Assembly (NCBI RefSeq): GCF_000004195.4
Contig: NC_030677.2
Coordinates: forward strand, 198,671,872 to 198,735,871
DNA: 64,000 bases
From: Xenopus tropicalis
Taxonomy: Eukaryota; Chordata; Amphibia; Anura; Pipidae
Reading direction: 5' to 3'
The position numbers and the translations under genes were made by a program. Within the stretch, counting starts at the first letter, position 1. Each line of letters opens with the position of its first letter. The notes under the pieces were generated by a model, which was not told where the DNA came from, did no database searches, and was given only the letters and a program-made list of their open reading frames with translations. This document shows, in pieces, positions 11,990 to 21,950 of the stretch.

Positions 11990-12033
11990 CTTTTACTGCC
12001 AGCACGTATGCCATACGTGCTTGGCAGTAAAAG
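11990..12033. other. Hairpin 6 of 6, forming the transposon terminus
   Basis: Arms 11990-12010 and 12012-12033 pair with a single-base bulge. The right arm is the terminal inverted repeat itself, ending two bases before the TTAA. Confidence 0.95.
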
Positions 12034-12039
12034 AGTTAA

Positions 12040-13040
12040 ACAGTAATTAAACCCAATAGGATTGTTTTGGCTCCAATAAAGATTAATTATATCTTAGTTG
12101 GGATCAAGTACAGGTACTGTTTTATTATTACAGAGAAAAGGGAATCATTTAACCATTAAATAAACCCAATAGGGCTGTTCTGCCCCAATAAGGGGTAATT
12201 ATATCTTAGTTGGGATCAAGTACAGGTACTGTTTTATTATTACAGAGAAAAGGGAATCATTTAACCATGAAATAAACCCAATAGGGCTGTTCTGCCCCCA
12301 ATAAGGGGTAATTATATCTTCGTTGGGATCAAGTACAGGTACCGTTTTATTATTACAGAGAAAAGGGAATCATTTAACCATTAAATAAACCCAATAGGGC
12401 TGTTCTGCCCCCAATAAGGGGTAATTATATCTTAGTTGGGATCAAGTACAGGTACTGTTTAATTATTACAGAGAAAAGGGAATCATTTAACCATTAAATA
12501 AACCCAATAGGGCTGTTCTGCCCCCAATAAGGGGTAATTATATCTTAGTTGGGATCAAGTACAGGTACTGTTTTATTATTACAGAGAAAAGGGAATCATT
12601 TAACCATGAAATAAACCCAATAGGGCTGTTCTGCCCCCAATAAGGATTAATTATATCTTAGTTGGGATCAAGTACAGGTACTGTTTTATTATTACAGAGA
12701 AAAGGGAATCATTTAACCATTAAATAAACCCAATAGGGCTGTTCTGCCCCCAATAAGGGGTAATTATATCTTAGTTGGGATCAAGTACAGGTACTGTTTT
12801 ATTATTACAGAGAAAAGGGAATCATTTAACCATGAAATAAACCCAATAGGGCTGTTCTGCCCCCAATAAGGGGTAATTATATCTTAGTTGGGATCAAGTA
12901 CAGGTACTGTTTTATTATTACAGAGAAAAGGGAATCATTTAACCATGAAATAAACCCAATAGGGCTGTTCTGCCCCCAATAAGGGGTAATTATATCTTAG
13001 TTGGGATCAAGTACAAGGTACTTCTTTTTTATTACAGAGA
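12040..13040 (+). repeat. ~113-bp tandem array of family A copy 1 (about 9 units)
   Basis: Each unit contains gggatcaagtacaggtactg, acagagaaaagggaatcatt and aaacccaatagggctgttct. Units vary mainly in accatg/accatt and in cccc/ccccc. The same unit recurs in every expanded family A copy, in either orientation. Confidence 0.97.
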
Positions 13041-13161
13041 AAAAGAAAAACATTTTTAAAAATGTGAATTATTTGATTAAAATGGAGTCTATGGGAGATG
13101 GCCTTTCCGTAATTCGGAACTTTCTGGATAATGGGTTTCCGGATAAGGGGTTCGATACTTG

Positions 13162-13518
13162 TACCTAAGATTGCATTATGGTTATAAGTAAATAATATTC
13201 CCTGCTGTCAAATTAGTGGGGTCACAGCTGGCTGAAGGTAGGTCATGGGAAGGCAGATGATCCCACAATAGTCCTTTGTGGTTTGATGGGCGCAAAGTTC
13301 CAAAATTAATGAACCCACCTTAAAAATTGAGTTTATTAGTAGCCTATGAAGTCACTCCTTCCTTCCATCTAAGGAACCCAAGAAACAACATCTGATGTCC
13401 TGAATACATGGACATTCCCAACGGTTTCAGCCCAAACTTGACCTTTAACAAACCAACCACATTATTAAAGAATGGTACCTGCTTCCTGCTATGGATTCCT
13501 GTAAAATACCACAAAATA
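13162..13518. other. Unannotated sequence
   Basis: Nothing recognised. Confidence 0.4.
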
Positions 13519-13526
13519 CTCTAGGC

Positions 13527-13679
13527 CAGTGGCCTCCAACCTGTGTCTTGTGAACAACATGCCCCTTTGATGTTTCCCACCAATCACAGCCCTTATTTAG
13601 AGTTCTCAAGGAATTTGTTCATGCTTGTGTGGCTCACCGCAACATTTTTTGCACCTAGGTGTAAAGTTGGGGATCCCTG
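13527..13679. mobile_element. hAT MITE, short family C relative
   Basis: Left end cagtggcctccaacc, right end agttggggatccctg. Flanking octamers ctctaggc and ccctagac agree at 6/8, so this is an older insertion. Confidence 0.75.
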
Positions 13680-13687
13680 CCCTAGAC

Positions 13688-14613
13688 TGACCACACTACC
13701 AAAGCTGAGTTGAGGGACCAACCTTGGAACTGTTAATGAGCAGTCATTTTAGCAGCAAAATGCAGCAGACTAACTGGTGAATAAATAATAAATGATATTT
13801 ACTGTGTCTAAACACGACCATGATAACAAGAGTGAAAAAGCAAGAGCCAAAGCAGGGCTGTTTAAGAATTTCGACCTAAACAAATGACATCTTGTTGCGC
13901 ATTTCCCATCCACCTCCGGATGTTTGGCCTCTTGATAAAGCTATAGTTATAGCAAAGCGGTAGTCAAGGTGTTTGGTGGCAAGTCCTGAAGCTTGGGGGC
14001 CCCCTGCTTTGAAGACACTCGTTTTTCTGGCCCTGGTCCGTCTGTTGACGTACCAGTTCCAAACAAACCCATGTGTGTGACGGTATAGTGGATACCTAAA
14101 ATGGCGGTCCTCTACACTGACTTTTGAAGTGGAAACGATACGTATAATTGTTGTATATATATATAAATGTGCAAATAATTCTTCAATCCACAATCTGAGA
14201 TTTACATTGCGTATCCTTGATTGGACATGTCTGGATGTTGATATTGAGAGGATATAGTAATAATCTCAAGCAATCGGATTGCAATAGTGCTTGTGGCACA
14301 GGAGCAGTCACATGATACTATTTAACTCATTGTTCCATTGAACTGTGGGGGGAAAAAACTCCTTTGGAACTTTTATTAACATTTGGAATAATTAAGATGG
14401 ACAGGTACCATATTGGGTGTCTATTACAACAATAACCTCTTTATGGGCAAATTATAGCCCATTTAGATTACGGCACTCATGCACATCTTTTTTTTCTTTG
14501 GACATTTTTGATAATCTGCCCAAATTAACACGATAAGTAATTATCATATATATATACTATAATTTGGGGCTTGTTATCTTGTTGTAATTACGTGTTATAC
14601 ATGTTTACTGATG
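13688..14613. other. Unannotated intergenic sequence
   Basis: No firm feature. The stretch 13890-14930, which ends in an aataaagg-like signal, could be a decayed retroelement 3' region, but I could not find protein similarity. Confidence 0.3.
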
Positions 14614-14621
14614 TGCTATAA

Positions 14622-14781
14622 CAGGGGTGGGCAAACTTTTTGGCTCAGGGGCCAACAGACCTGCCGCCCAGGCCAGCGTTTCGACGTCTCCACCTGTCAG
14701 TCCAAGTCCCTCGTGATGAGGCCGGATTAAAAAGCCAAACGGCCCCGTAGTGGCCCACGGGCCATAGTTTGCCCACCCCTG
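14622..14781. mobile_element. hAT MITE (160 bp)
   Basis: Ends are caggggtgggcaaactt and gtttgcccacccctg, with perfect 8-bp duplications tgctataa (14614-14621 and 14782-14789). Non-coding and GC-rich inside. Confidence 0.97.
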
Positions 14782-14789
14782 TGCTATAA

Positions 14790-15484
14790 GGACATGTATG
14801 CATATTACACCACTTATTAAAAGTATGGAGGGGCCCCTCCTTCTACCATTGCTGCTTTGTTTTTATGGGTTATGTACATTTTAAAAGAATTTTCATGTGT
14901 TGGCAGTTGGGAAATAAAGGTTTTTGCTTTTACCAACTTGTCGCCTCAGTGATTAAAGCAGGGGTTAAGTCCCATTCAAAATGTAGGTTCAAGTATTGAC
15001 CTACACATATCAACAATTCTTTACTTGACACTACAACACTTAAACTAATGTTTTTGGTTTAGCAACAGATTGGATCCAGTGATTGGATTCTAATGTGTTA
15101 CTACTGAACTGAACTCCTATCTAAAGTACGTGACAGTAGCATTTTGTTAGAAGTGATCCCTTCTGATATTTATCCTACATGCTGTAGATCAGTAAGCGGA
15201 ATAGTGAAATATGGTGGTGCTCACATACTATATCATGCAGAAGGATTTTGATGACCAACTTAATCCATGAACTTCAGTTCACCCAGAGTTGCATTCCTCC
15301 TGGTCTATTAACCCATTGCAACCAAGCAGCAGATGGCATTTAGCACGCGTTGATGGATGATTGTGGACTGATCTACCATTCAGTGTTGAATTGTCCATTA
15401 CGTTTCAGGCACGTGTTTGCTGAACAAGAATTTTTTGGTTTGTATGTGTACACAGTACTTAGGCTCAATTTTAAATTTTTGTGC
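14790..15484. other. Unannotated sequence
   Basis: No recognisable feature. Confidence 0.4.
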
Positions 15485-15541
15485 ATGTTATTGCAAAGAC
15501 CACATTGCCTGAATGCCAGAAGAGGTTGATCCAGAAATATA
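15485..15541 (-). pseudogene. Penelope-like element fragment, inverted copy
   Basis: On the minus strand, from 15541 down, the translation reads IFLDQPLLAFRQ, the counterpart of IFPDSPLLAFRQ on the plus strand at 16508-16543. A deletion then joins it to sequence like 16717-16737 (NVVFAITC in another frame). It is a short, internally deleted relic, in opposite orientation to the copy at 16508-16815. Confidence 0.65.
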
Positions 15542-16322
15542 TGTAGGGGATCAGAGAACCCTGTCCCCTGTTTCTCAGTCTGTGATCTCATCCAGCCTAG
15601 CTACAGCCTGGGGAGGGATCCGGTTGGCTGGCTGCCCCAGTGCACGTCTGGGAGAGGTGTGCCTAAGCTTTGGAGCCAAAAATCTAGGGGCGGGCCCAGT
15701 AGCTTATAAAGGGAGCCCCTGCTGTTGTTTGCCAGTTCAGAGGAAGACCCAGAGTGAGCAGTTAGCACAAACAGTGTGTGTTCAGACTGGAAAGGATACA
15801 AGTCTGCTGGACTGCCAGGGAATATAAAGTCCTCTGTGGTACTCTGTGTGTGTGTCCCCTGGAGGAACAGGTATTGCAATTACCTGCTACGTGGGAGCAG
15901 CCACCCTTTTCAACAGGGAAGGTACTCTGGGGCAGGTAGCGCTACCTGGGGGGACTAAAGAGCTCTTGGGGAAGGGACTGAACTGATTTAAGGGTTGGGG
16001 GTCTATCCGGATCTAAAGTGAGCTGGGCAAGTACAGAGACTGTGCCAGTGTGGATAGCCCTCCCAAGTTTCCTCAGGAAAGGATTATCAGTCACCCAAAA
16101 GCTGTTCTACTGTTTATGTCCAAAAGTTATATAAAGTTTAATATTGCTGCAAACCATGTGTGATTATTCCTAGTGGAAATCCCCTAGAGGTGTGTTCCTC
16201 AGTGTCCACTAGGTGGAGGCACTGCGCTGTTCCCAGTTCCCAGTATCAATATTCTTTGAAGAACACACATCTCCTGTGAAAATACAGCCCATATTAAGTG
16301 AATGTGCCAAGAAAGGGTTACA
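15542..16322 (+). mobile_element. Probable solo LTR (~780 bp)
   Basis: It begins TGTAGGGG and ends GGGTTACA. Flanking 5-mers atata (15537-15541) and atatt (16323-16327) match at 4/5. A TATA-like cttataaaggg lies near 15704. No coding sequence. It lies exactly where an inverted Penelope structure is broken, which supports insertion. I saw no clear poly-A signal, so the call is moderate. Confidence 0.5.
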
Positions 16323-16507
16323 ATATTATTTAGTCTTTCATCTTTTTATAGTGTGCCTTGTAGCTATCTGGCTATTTTCTAAGGGACTTTAGCTGTGGGT
16401 TGTGTAATTTCCACTTGGCACAACCTACAACCCACAGTTACAGGCCCTTGGAAAAATTGCCAGAGTGTACAAGGCACACTAAAAAAAAGATGAAAGGCTA
16501 AATAATA
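16323..16507. repeat. Palindromic segment (arms ~80 bp)
   Basis: The left part (ttagtctttcatctttttat, agtgtgccttgta, aagggactttagctgtgggt) is mirrored as acccacagttacaggccctt, tacaaggcacact, aagatgaaaggctaa. It lies between the two opposed Penelope fragments. It is either a foldback MITE or the inner part of one larger head-to-head inverted repeat. Confidence 0.85.
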
Positions 16508-16820
16508 TATTTCCAGATTCACCTCTTCTGGCATTCAGGCAACCTCCAAACTTAAGGAGACTTATTATAACAAGTTCCCTTTCAGGACCCACCACCAATG
16601 GAACCCAACCATGTGGAAAGAAGAGATGCAACACATTCTCCACAGATAAACTGCTAATTCCTGGCACACTAGAGGAATACTATGTCAATGGCCACTACAC
16701 TTGCTCTTCCAGCAATGCGGTTTAGGCAATAACATGCAGTGTCCAACAGGGGGCATTTATATTGGAGAAACTAAACAAAGCCTCAGAAAATGTACCAATC
16801 ACCACTGGTTTACAATGAAC
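16508..16820 (+). pseudogene. Penelope-like retroelement relic: RT C-terminus, zinc motif and GIY-YIG endonuclease
   Basis: One frame from 16508 reads IFPDSPLLAFRQPPNLRRL, the C-terminal part of Penelope-type reverse transcriptases. A cysteine motif PCGKKRC (about 16609-16629) follows, then HYTCSSSNAV, interrupted by a TAG near 16723. After a frameshift near 16735 the frame continues CPTGGIYIGETKQSLRKCTN (16737-16796), the GIY-YIG nuclease core with its downstream arginine. Such nucleases nick the target for PLE retrotransposition. With a stop and a frameshift this copy is dead. Xenopus carries Neptune-type PLEs; assignment to that lineage is inferred. Confidence 0.85.
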
Positions 16821-17016
16821 AATAAAAAAAAAAACCAGTAGGTTAACATTTTAATAGCCCCAACCACAGCCTGGGTAACTTCAAAATCTCTGTTATCACA
16901 AGTAATTTCAAAACAGAAAATGACATGTCTGGGAATAAAAACTTATACAAACCTTCAAGAGTCTGGAGGCAGGGCTGAATTTAGGCCATGGATTTATTGC
17001 TAGCTACCTAGACTTA

Positions 17017-17230
17017 AGGTGGCCATACATGGGCAGATTTCAGCTGCTGATTGTGGTCATTCAGACTGATTCAGCAACTCATCTGCCCATGTATGTGCCT
17101 ACCTGACCGATATCTGCCCAGATTTGATTTTCTGTCAGATCAGGGACCGCATTGACTCTTTGATGTGGTCCCTGATCTGACGGCACCCATGCCTGATTTG
17201 GGTGGGCTCACTTGGCAACCTTGATGCATG
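17017..17230 (+). mobile_element. PIF-Harbinger-like MITE, family F, right end missing
   Basis: It starts aggtggccatacatggg after TTA, like the complete relative at 29630-29978 (aggtccccatacacggg). It shares inner gggaccgcat ... atgtggtccc pairing. The right terminus is lost in an A-rich run near 17233. Confidence 0.6.
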
Positions 17231-17233
17231 GTT

Positions 17234-17614
17234 TAAAAAAAAAAAAATAATAATCTGTGTAGACAGTAACCTGTAATCTCTTTCACACCTTAGGTCTAAT
17301 TGGTGCCTGGTTTGGACTGCTTTGCATAACCCACCTCCCCATATGTATTTCTCTCTTTGAAATCCAAATTATTCTTATGTGTTTTTCCTAATGTTCCTTT
17401 ACAAGGTTTATTGTATGCAAAATGCCTTATATATGTCAGAGCCAACATGGCTTCTTTGTAATCTGCTTTAAAGAAGGAACTGAACATTTCTGAAAGCTTG
17501 CTGTGATTATCATCCTAGTTAGCCAATAAAGGTATCACCTTTGCACCACTTTTGTTATGATTCATATAAAAAGTTCTACTCCATATCTTACACAAGTAGC
17601 ACAAATAGCCACAG
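17234..17614. other. Unannotated sequence
   Basis: Nothing recognised. Confidence 0.4.
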
Positions 17615-17616
17615 TA

Positions 17617-18611
17617 CAGGTATGGGATCCCTTATCCGGAAACCCGTTTTCCAGAAAGCTCAGAATTATGGAAAGCCTGTCTCCCATAGACTCCATTTTA
17701 ATCAAATAATACAGAATTTTAAAACTGATTTCCTTTTTTTCTGTAGTAATAAAACAGTACCTTGTAATTGATCCCAACTATGATATAATTACCCCTTATT
17801 GGGGCAGAACAGCCCTATTGGGTTTATTTAATGGTTAAATGATTCCCTTTTCTCTGTAATAATAAAACAGTACCTGTACTTGATCCCAACTAAGATATAA
17901 TTACCCCTTATTGGGGGCAGAACAGCCCTATTGGGTTTATTTCATGGTTAAATGACTCCCTTTTCTCTGTAATAATAAAACAGTACCTGTACTTGATCCC
18001 AACTAAGATATAATTACCCCTTATTGGGGCAGAACAGCCCTATTGGGTTTATTTAATGGTTAAATGATTCCCTTTTCTCTGTAATAATAAAACAGTACCT
18101 GTACTTGATCCCAACTAAGATATAATTACCCCTTATTGGGGGCAGAACAGCCCTATTGGGTTTATTTCATGGTTAAATGATTCCCTTTTCTCTGTAATAA
18201 TAAAACAGTACCTGTATTTGATCCCAACTAAGATATAATTACCCCTTATTGGGGGCAGAACAGCCCTATTGGGTTTATTTAATGGTTAAATGATTCCCTT
18301 TTCTCTGTAATAATAAAACAGTACCTGTATTTGATCCCAACTAAGATATAATTACCCCTTATTGGGGGCAGAACAGCCCTATTGGGTTTATTTAATGGTT
18401 AAATGATTCCCTTTTCTCTGTAATAATAAAACAGTACCTGTACTTGATCCCAACTAAGATATAAATAATCCTTATTGGATGCAAAACAGTCCTATTGGGT
18501 TTACTTAATGTTTTATTGATTTTTTAGTTGACTTAAGGTATGGAGATCCAAATTACGGAAAGGTCCCTTAACTGTAATCCCGAGCAGTCTAGATAACGGG
18601 TCCTATACCTG
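17617..18611 (-). mobile_element. Family A MITE copy 2 with ~7 tandem units
   Basis: Ends caggtatgggatcccttatc and gataacgggtcctatacctg are inverted and flanked by TA on both sides. Seven ~113-bp units run in the orientation opposite to copy 1 (17720-18500). The edge units diverge; the inner units are nearly identical to other loci. Confidence 0.95.
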
Positions 18612-18613
18612 TA

Positions 18614-19900
18614 TCAGCTTTTTGCCCACAGTGAGTATCAGTGAAGTTGCTCTATTTTGACAACCTATTTTCTCTATTTTGAAAATTAATTTATTGTTTA
18701 GGAATCTTCCAAAGTGCCATTTGCAATATCTGAAAGATAAAAGTCAAACGGCTACATGTCAACTAGCACCCAGCTAACTAAACCTTTATGAATTTTGTAC
18801 AAGATTAACATTTACTTATTACATTTACTTAATTACATTTATTGTTGGCAGTGGATTCTGCTCTTTCCATCAGTGGTTTGTGCAGATCAGGTTTGAAAAT
18901 AAGAAGCCTGTTGAGGAACAATGGTGTCCCATGGCCCCGCTCTTAGGCAAGATCAGGATTTCTCAAGTAATCTGCCAGTCTGTAGAAGTGCTTTTTGGGG
19001 TAGAACAATTTAAATGGAAAACACAGCACTGCTAACTGTGCTTTTTCTAGCAGATAAGAGTTCCGATACATGATGTTCTGGAACACAAGCTCCTGGCTGA
19101 TGAGCAAGTACTTAAAAAAGAAAAGAGTTAATGAGGAGAAGGAATAGTGCAGGGGATTTGTTCCTTCAGCAATGTGAATTAATGTAGCTTGAAGTTTGAT
19201 CTAATATATTCTTTTTTTTTCTTTACTATTATTCATCATCATTAAATTAGAAAGTGCAAACAATTCATCTGTATTGTGGTCTAGAGAGTGATATCAGCGA
19301 CTGGTCTTCTGTTTTTGGTAGCATTTATCAGTTTGTGCTGAATTAGTTTGGAATTGCTAGTTGTAAAGGTCCCACTTACCCTGCAAAGGTCCCACTTACC
19401 CTGCAAAGGTCCCACTTACCCTGATAGCCAATTGAACAGAAGAAGATAATTAATACAAAATATTGACCAACTCCAGGTTCTTGACCATACCAACCATGTG
19501 TAGCAGTGTCAGAAAGGAAAAGAAAATAATCTCAAAACCAGAGATCAAACCATTTGCAGGGTTATCTTGATCCATATCACTCTTCTAACACCAAGGAATG
19601 AAGAGGAGATCTGTGGTAGCCAAAGGCACTTTGGAATAACTCTAGCTCCCTCTGTATATTATTGTGGCCACCAATTATGGCTACCTACCATCCCTACAAT
19701 GCCATTGTTCACTTTGCATGTTGTCTATACACTTGCAACTGGCGTGCAGCTAATGAATTATATACTAGCGCCATTTCCAGCATCACAAAGGGCTGCAACC
19801 TATACACAACTGTAAATTGTGCAAAGATTGTGGTGCATTCTACTAACACGGTGCTTATAGTTACACTGTGGAACTATGCATTGTGGGTAAAAAATGCATT
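18614..19900. other. Unannotated sequence with a 3 x 20-bp direct repeat
   Basis: At 19365-19424 the unit aaaggtcccacttaccctgc occurs three times. Nothing else is recognised. Confidence 0.5.
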
Positions 19901-20321
19901 CATGGTAGCACTTTGCGCCGGCAATTGTAAATGAGCCCTCTGTTGAAATGTTCATACAACAACAACAAAAAACCCGACAGTAATGAAGTAAAAGAAAATG
20001 CAGGAGAGGAACTATTAAACTGTATCAGTATCTTTAAAGAGAACATGAATCTTCCACCACAGGATACAGACTAAAATATAATCTGACTATCATGATTTTT
20101 TGGTACCTTTTGTGGTTGAGAACATTGAAAAATGTCTGAACATGATGCATCTGTTCTGTGTGATGGAAAGTTGAAGCTCCTCATCTCTGCAAGGCATCCT
20201 ATTGTATGTTCCTTTAATTTGAAAAGAACTAGAAAACATAAGAAGCTGGGATACAATGTCCATCTTTGTAATATCTTGCTGTAAAGCATTTTCTAAAGAC
20301 ACAGGCCAAGGACCAGTTAAA

Positions 20322-20510
20322 AGTATCATCATCATCATCATCATCATCATTATCATCATGTATTTGCATAGCTTATACATACTACGATTATCTTTCAAGG
20401 GTAAATATTATTATTATCCTTTTATTACATATTCCAAAGCACTTTACAGATATTATACGTCATTCACATAAGTCCGTGCCCCGGGGAAACTTAATTAACT
20501 TATTTAAGTG
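20322..20510 (-). mobile_element. L2/SINE-type 3' tail ending in (ATC)n
   Basis: On the minus strand, gtaaagtgctttggaatatg is followed by a (GAT)n run (20324-20359). This resembles the typical 3' end of amphibian L2-type LINEs and the SINEs that borrow their tails. Decayed and non-coding. Confidence 0.55.
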
Positions 20511-20639
20511 CCCTATCATATACATAACTAAACATATACTTCCTAATATTTCGGTGTATGCTGCAGGGGTCTACAGTATGTTTCTAAGCTTGCACCAGAT
20601 GCATACTATCTTATAGAGAAGCAGATATAATAGAATGTT

Positions 20640-21305
20640 ACAAGAAGGGTGCTTCGTACCTATAGGGTAGCAGGAGCCTTGATGGTGCTAGGAACAGCAG
20701 GGGGAGTGGAAGGGGTTAATTAACACAGGCTAAGACTGGGGGAAGGAGGGTTTGTAAAGCAAGAGGAGGGACCAGGATCGGGAAAGTAACAGCAGAGGAA
20801 GAGGCGGTACCATTACCTTGTGGAAAGTCAAGGAGCATTGTCCCGCCCATCCTTGAATATAAGCAAGGTGGACCGGGTTGGGGAGGGGTTCGTTTATGCT
20901 GTCACAGCTTGTGGTAGGAATGCTTGCTGGAAGGTGGAGGCTAAGCCCCAGTTTTGGCACATGGGTGTCAAAAGGTGGATGGTAACCTCCTCGGACAAGG
21001 GTCCCAGTGGATTCTGGTTGCCTGCTCTCACTTGCCCACCTGAAGCTGCTGCGGAAGGTGGCCAGCATGGCAGGCAGCCATGGTTGGTGGTTTGGAGTGG
21101 GCAAGCATTCCAATGGGCATAACATGGATGGATATTGTTAAAATGTTGATCATTTTATAAATTATTTTGTATTTATATATTTACATATTTTCTGTTAATA
21201 AAGCTGTGGCCTGTTATATCCCATCCTGGACGTCATTAATGTCTCTGAGGTACCGGGGGTAGGGGAGAAGAGCTAAGGTAAATAAGCCTGCGGAATTGGC
21301 GCTGC
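20640..21305 (+). mobile_element. Candidate solo LTR within duplication unit 1
   Basis: Unit 2 lacks this ~665-bp block between its homologous flanks, so it is an insertion. It is G-rich, has a TATA-like gaatataagc near 20857 and a poly-A signal in gttaataaagctg (~21196). TG/CA ends and a target duplication could not be fixed, hence the low score. Confidence 0.4.
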
Positions 21306-21399
21306 ACTGTCAAGGGTTGCGTGCCTTGAGATAATCAATACAAGGCTACACTTATTGGCAGAATTGATGTATATCCTGCAACATCTTAAAGATTGCGTG

Positions 21400-21950
21400 C
21401 ATGATAGCACTTTGCACCGGTGTAGAAATATTCAAAAAAACTGACAGTATTGAAGGAAATAAATGCATTTTTCTGAGGCCGGAGAAGAGGAACTATAAAA
21501 CGGTATCAATATCTTGAAAGAGAACATGAATCTTCTACCACAGGATACAGACTAAAATATCATCTGACTATCATACCTCTTGTGGTTGAGCCTTATCAGT
21601 CTCTTTACTTTTGCCTCTGTCTGACTTCTCCTGACTGCAGCTCATTGAGGTGTAACGTGACTCTGCTCTCCTGCCTTCCCTTTACATTGCAGCCTAACTG
21701 CTCACTCTGCTTCATCTCAAATCTGTGCTGTGGTAGAGTTTCAGGTCTTACTCACTCACTTAATTCATGAAATGATGTGTTGTAACTAAACATATATTTC
21801 AGTATATGCCGCAGTGTTGTATGGAGCCAAGCTTGGGCCTGATGATACCTTATTATAGGCAAGTAGAGAGGCAAGACAGGGTTGCATGCCTTGAGATAAT
21901 CAATACAAGGCTACACTTATTGGTAGTATTGGCTTGTTGTGTCCATCATA
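21400..21950 (+). repeat. Local duplication, unit 2
   Basis: This is the shorter copy of 19900-21370, without the L2 tail or the LTR-like block, and represents the pre-insertion arrangement. Confidence 0.8.

Larger units (their letters stand above)
7481..12035. mobile_element. Non-autonomous piggyBac-like element (Uribo/T2-like ends), 4555 bp
   Basis: It starts cccttttactgccagcc and ends ggcagtaaaagag, between TTAA at 7477-7480 and TTAA at 12036-12039. Removing it and one TTAA restores the family A sequence found intact near 47690. The right terminus, with its acgtatgccatacgtgc palindrome and an inner cgccaacgacg palindrome, resembles the ends of Xenopus Uribo piggyBac-like transposons (recognition from memory). 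No DDE transposase frame exists; the interior is a ~395-bp array plus low-complexity and hairpin DNA. It would have to be moved in trans. Confidence 0.92.
7372..13161 (+). mobile_element. Family A MITE copy 1, split by a piggyBac-like element
   Basis: The left end caggtatgggacccgttatc (7372) and right end ...ggataaggggttcgatacttg (to 13161) are inverted and flanked by TA. The host MITE is 7372-7480 plus 12040-13161. It holds about nine ~113-bp tandem units and is interrupted at a TTAA by a 4555-bp element. Family A recurs at 17617, 32176, 37118, 47593, 50605, 55137 and 57679. No transposase. The TA flanks suggest a TA-target superfamily, which is inferred. Confidence 0.88.
19900..21370 (+). 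repeat. Local duplication, unit 1
   Basis: Segments 19960-20095, 20520-20630 and 21315-21365 match 21430-21575, 21780-21860 and 21883-21930 in the same order (for example acaggatacagactaaaata; gataatcaatacaaggctac). The unit was later expanded by an L2-like tail and a probable LTR. Confidence 0.8.
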
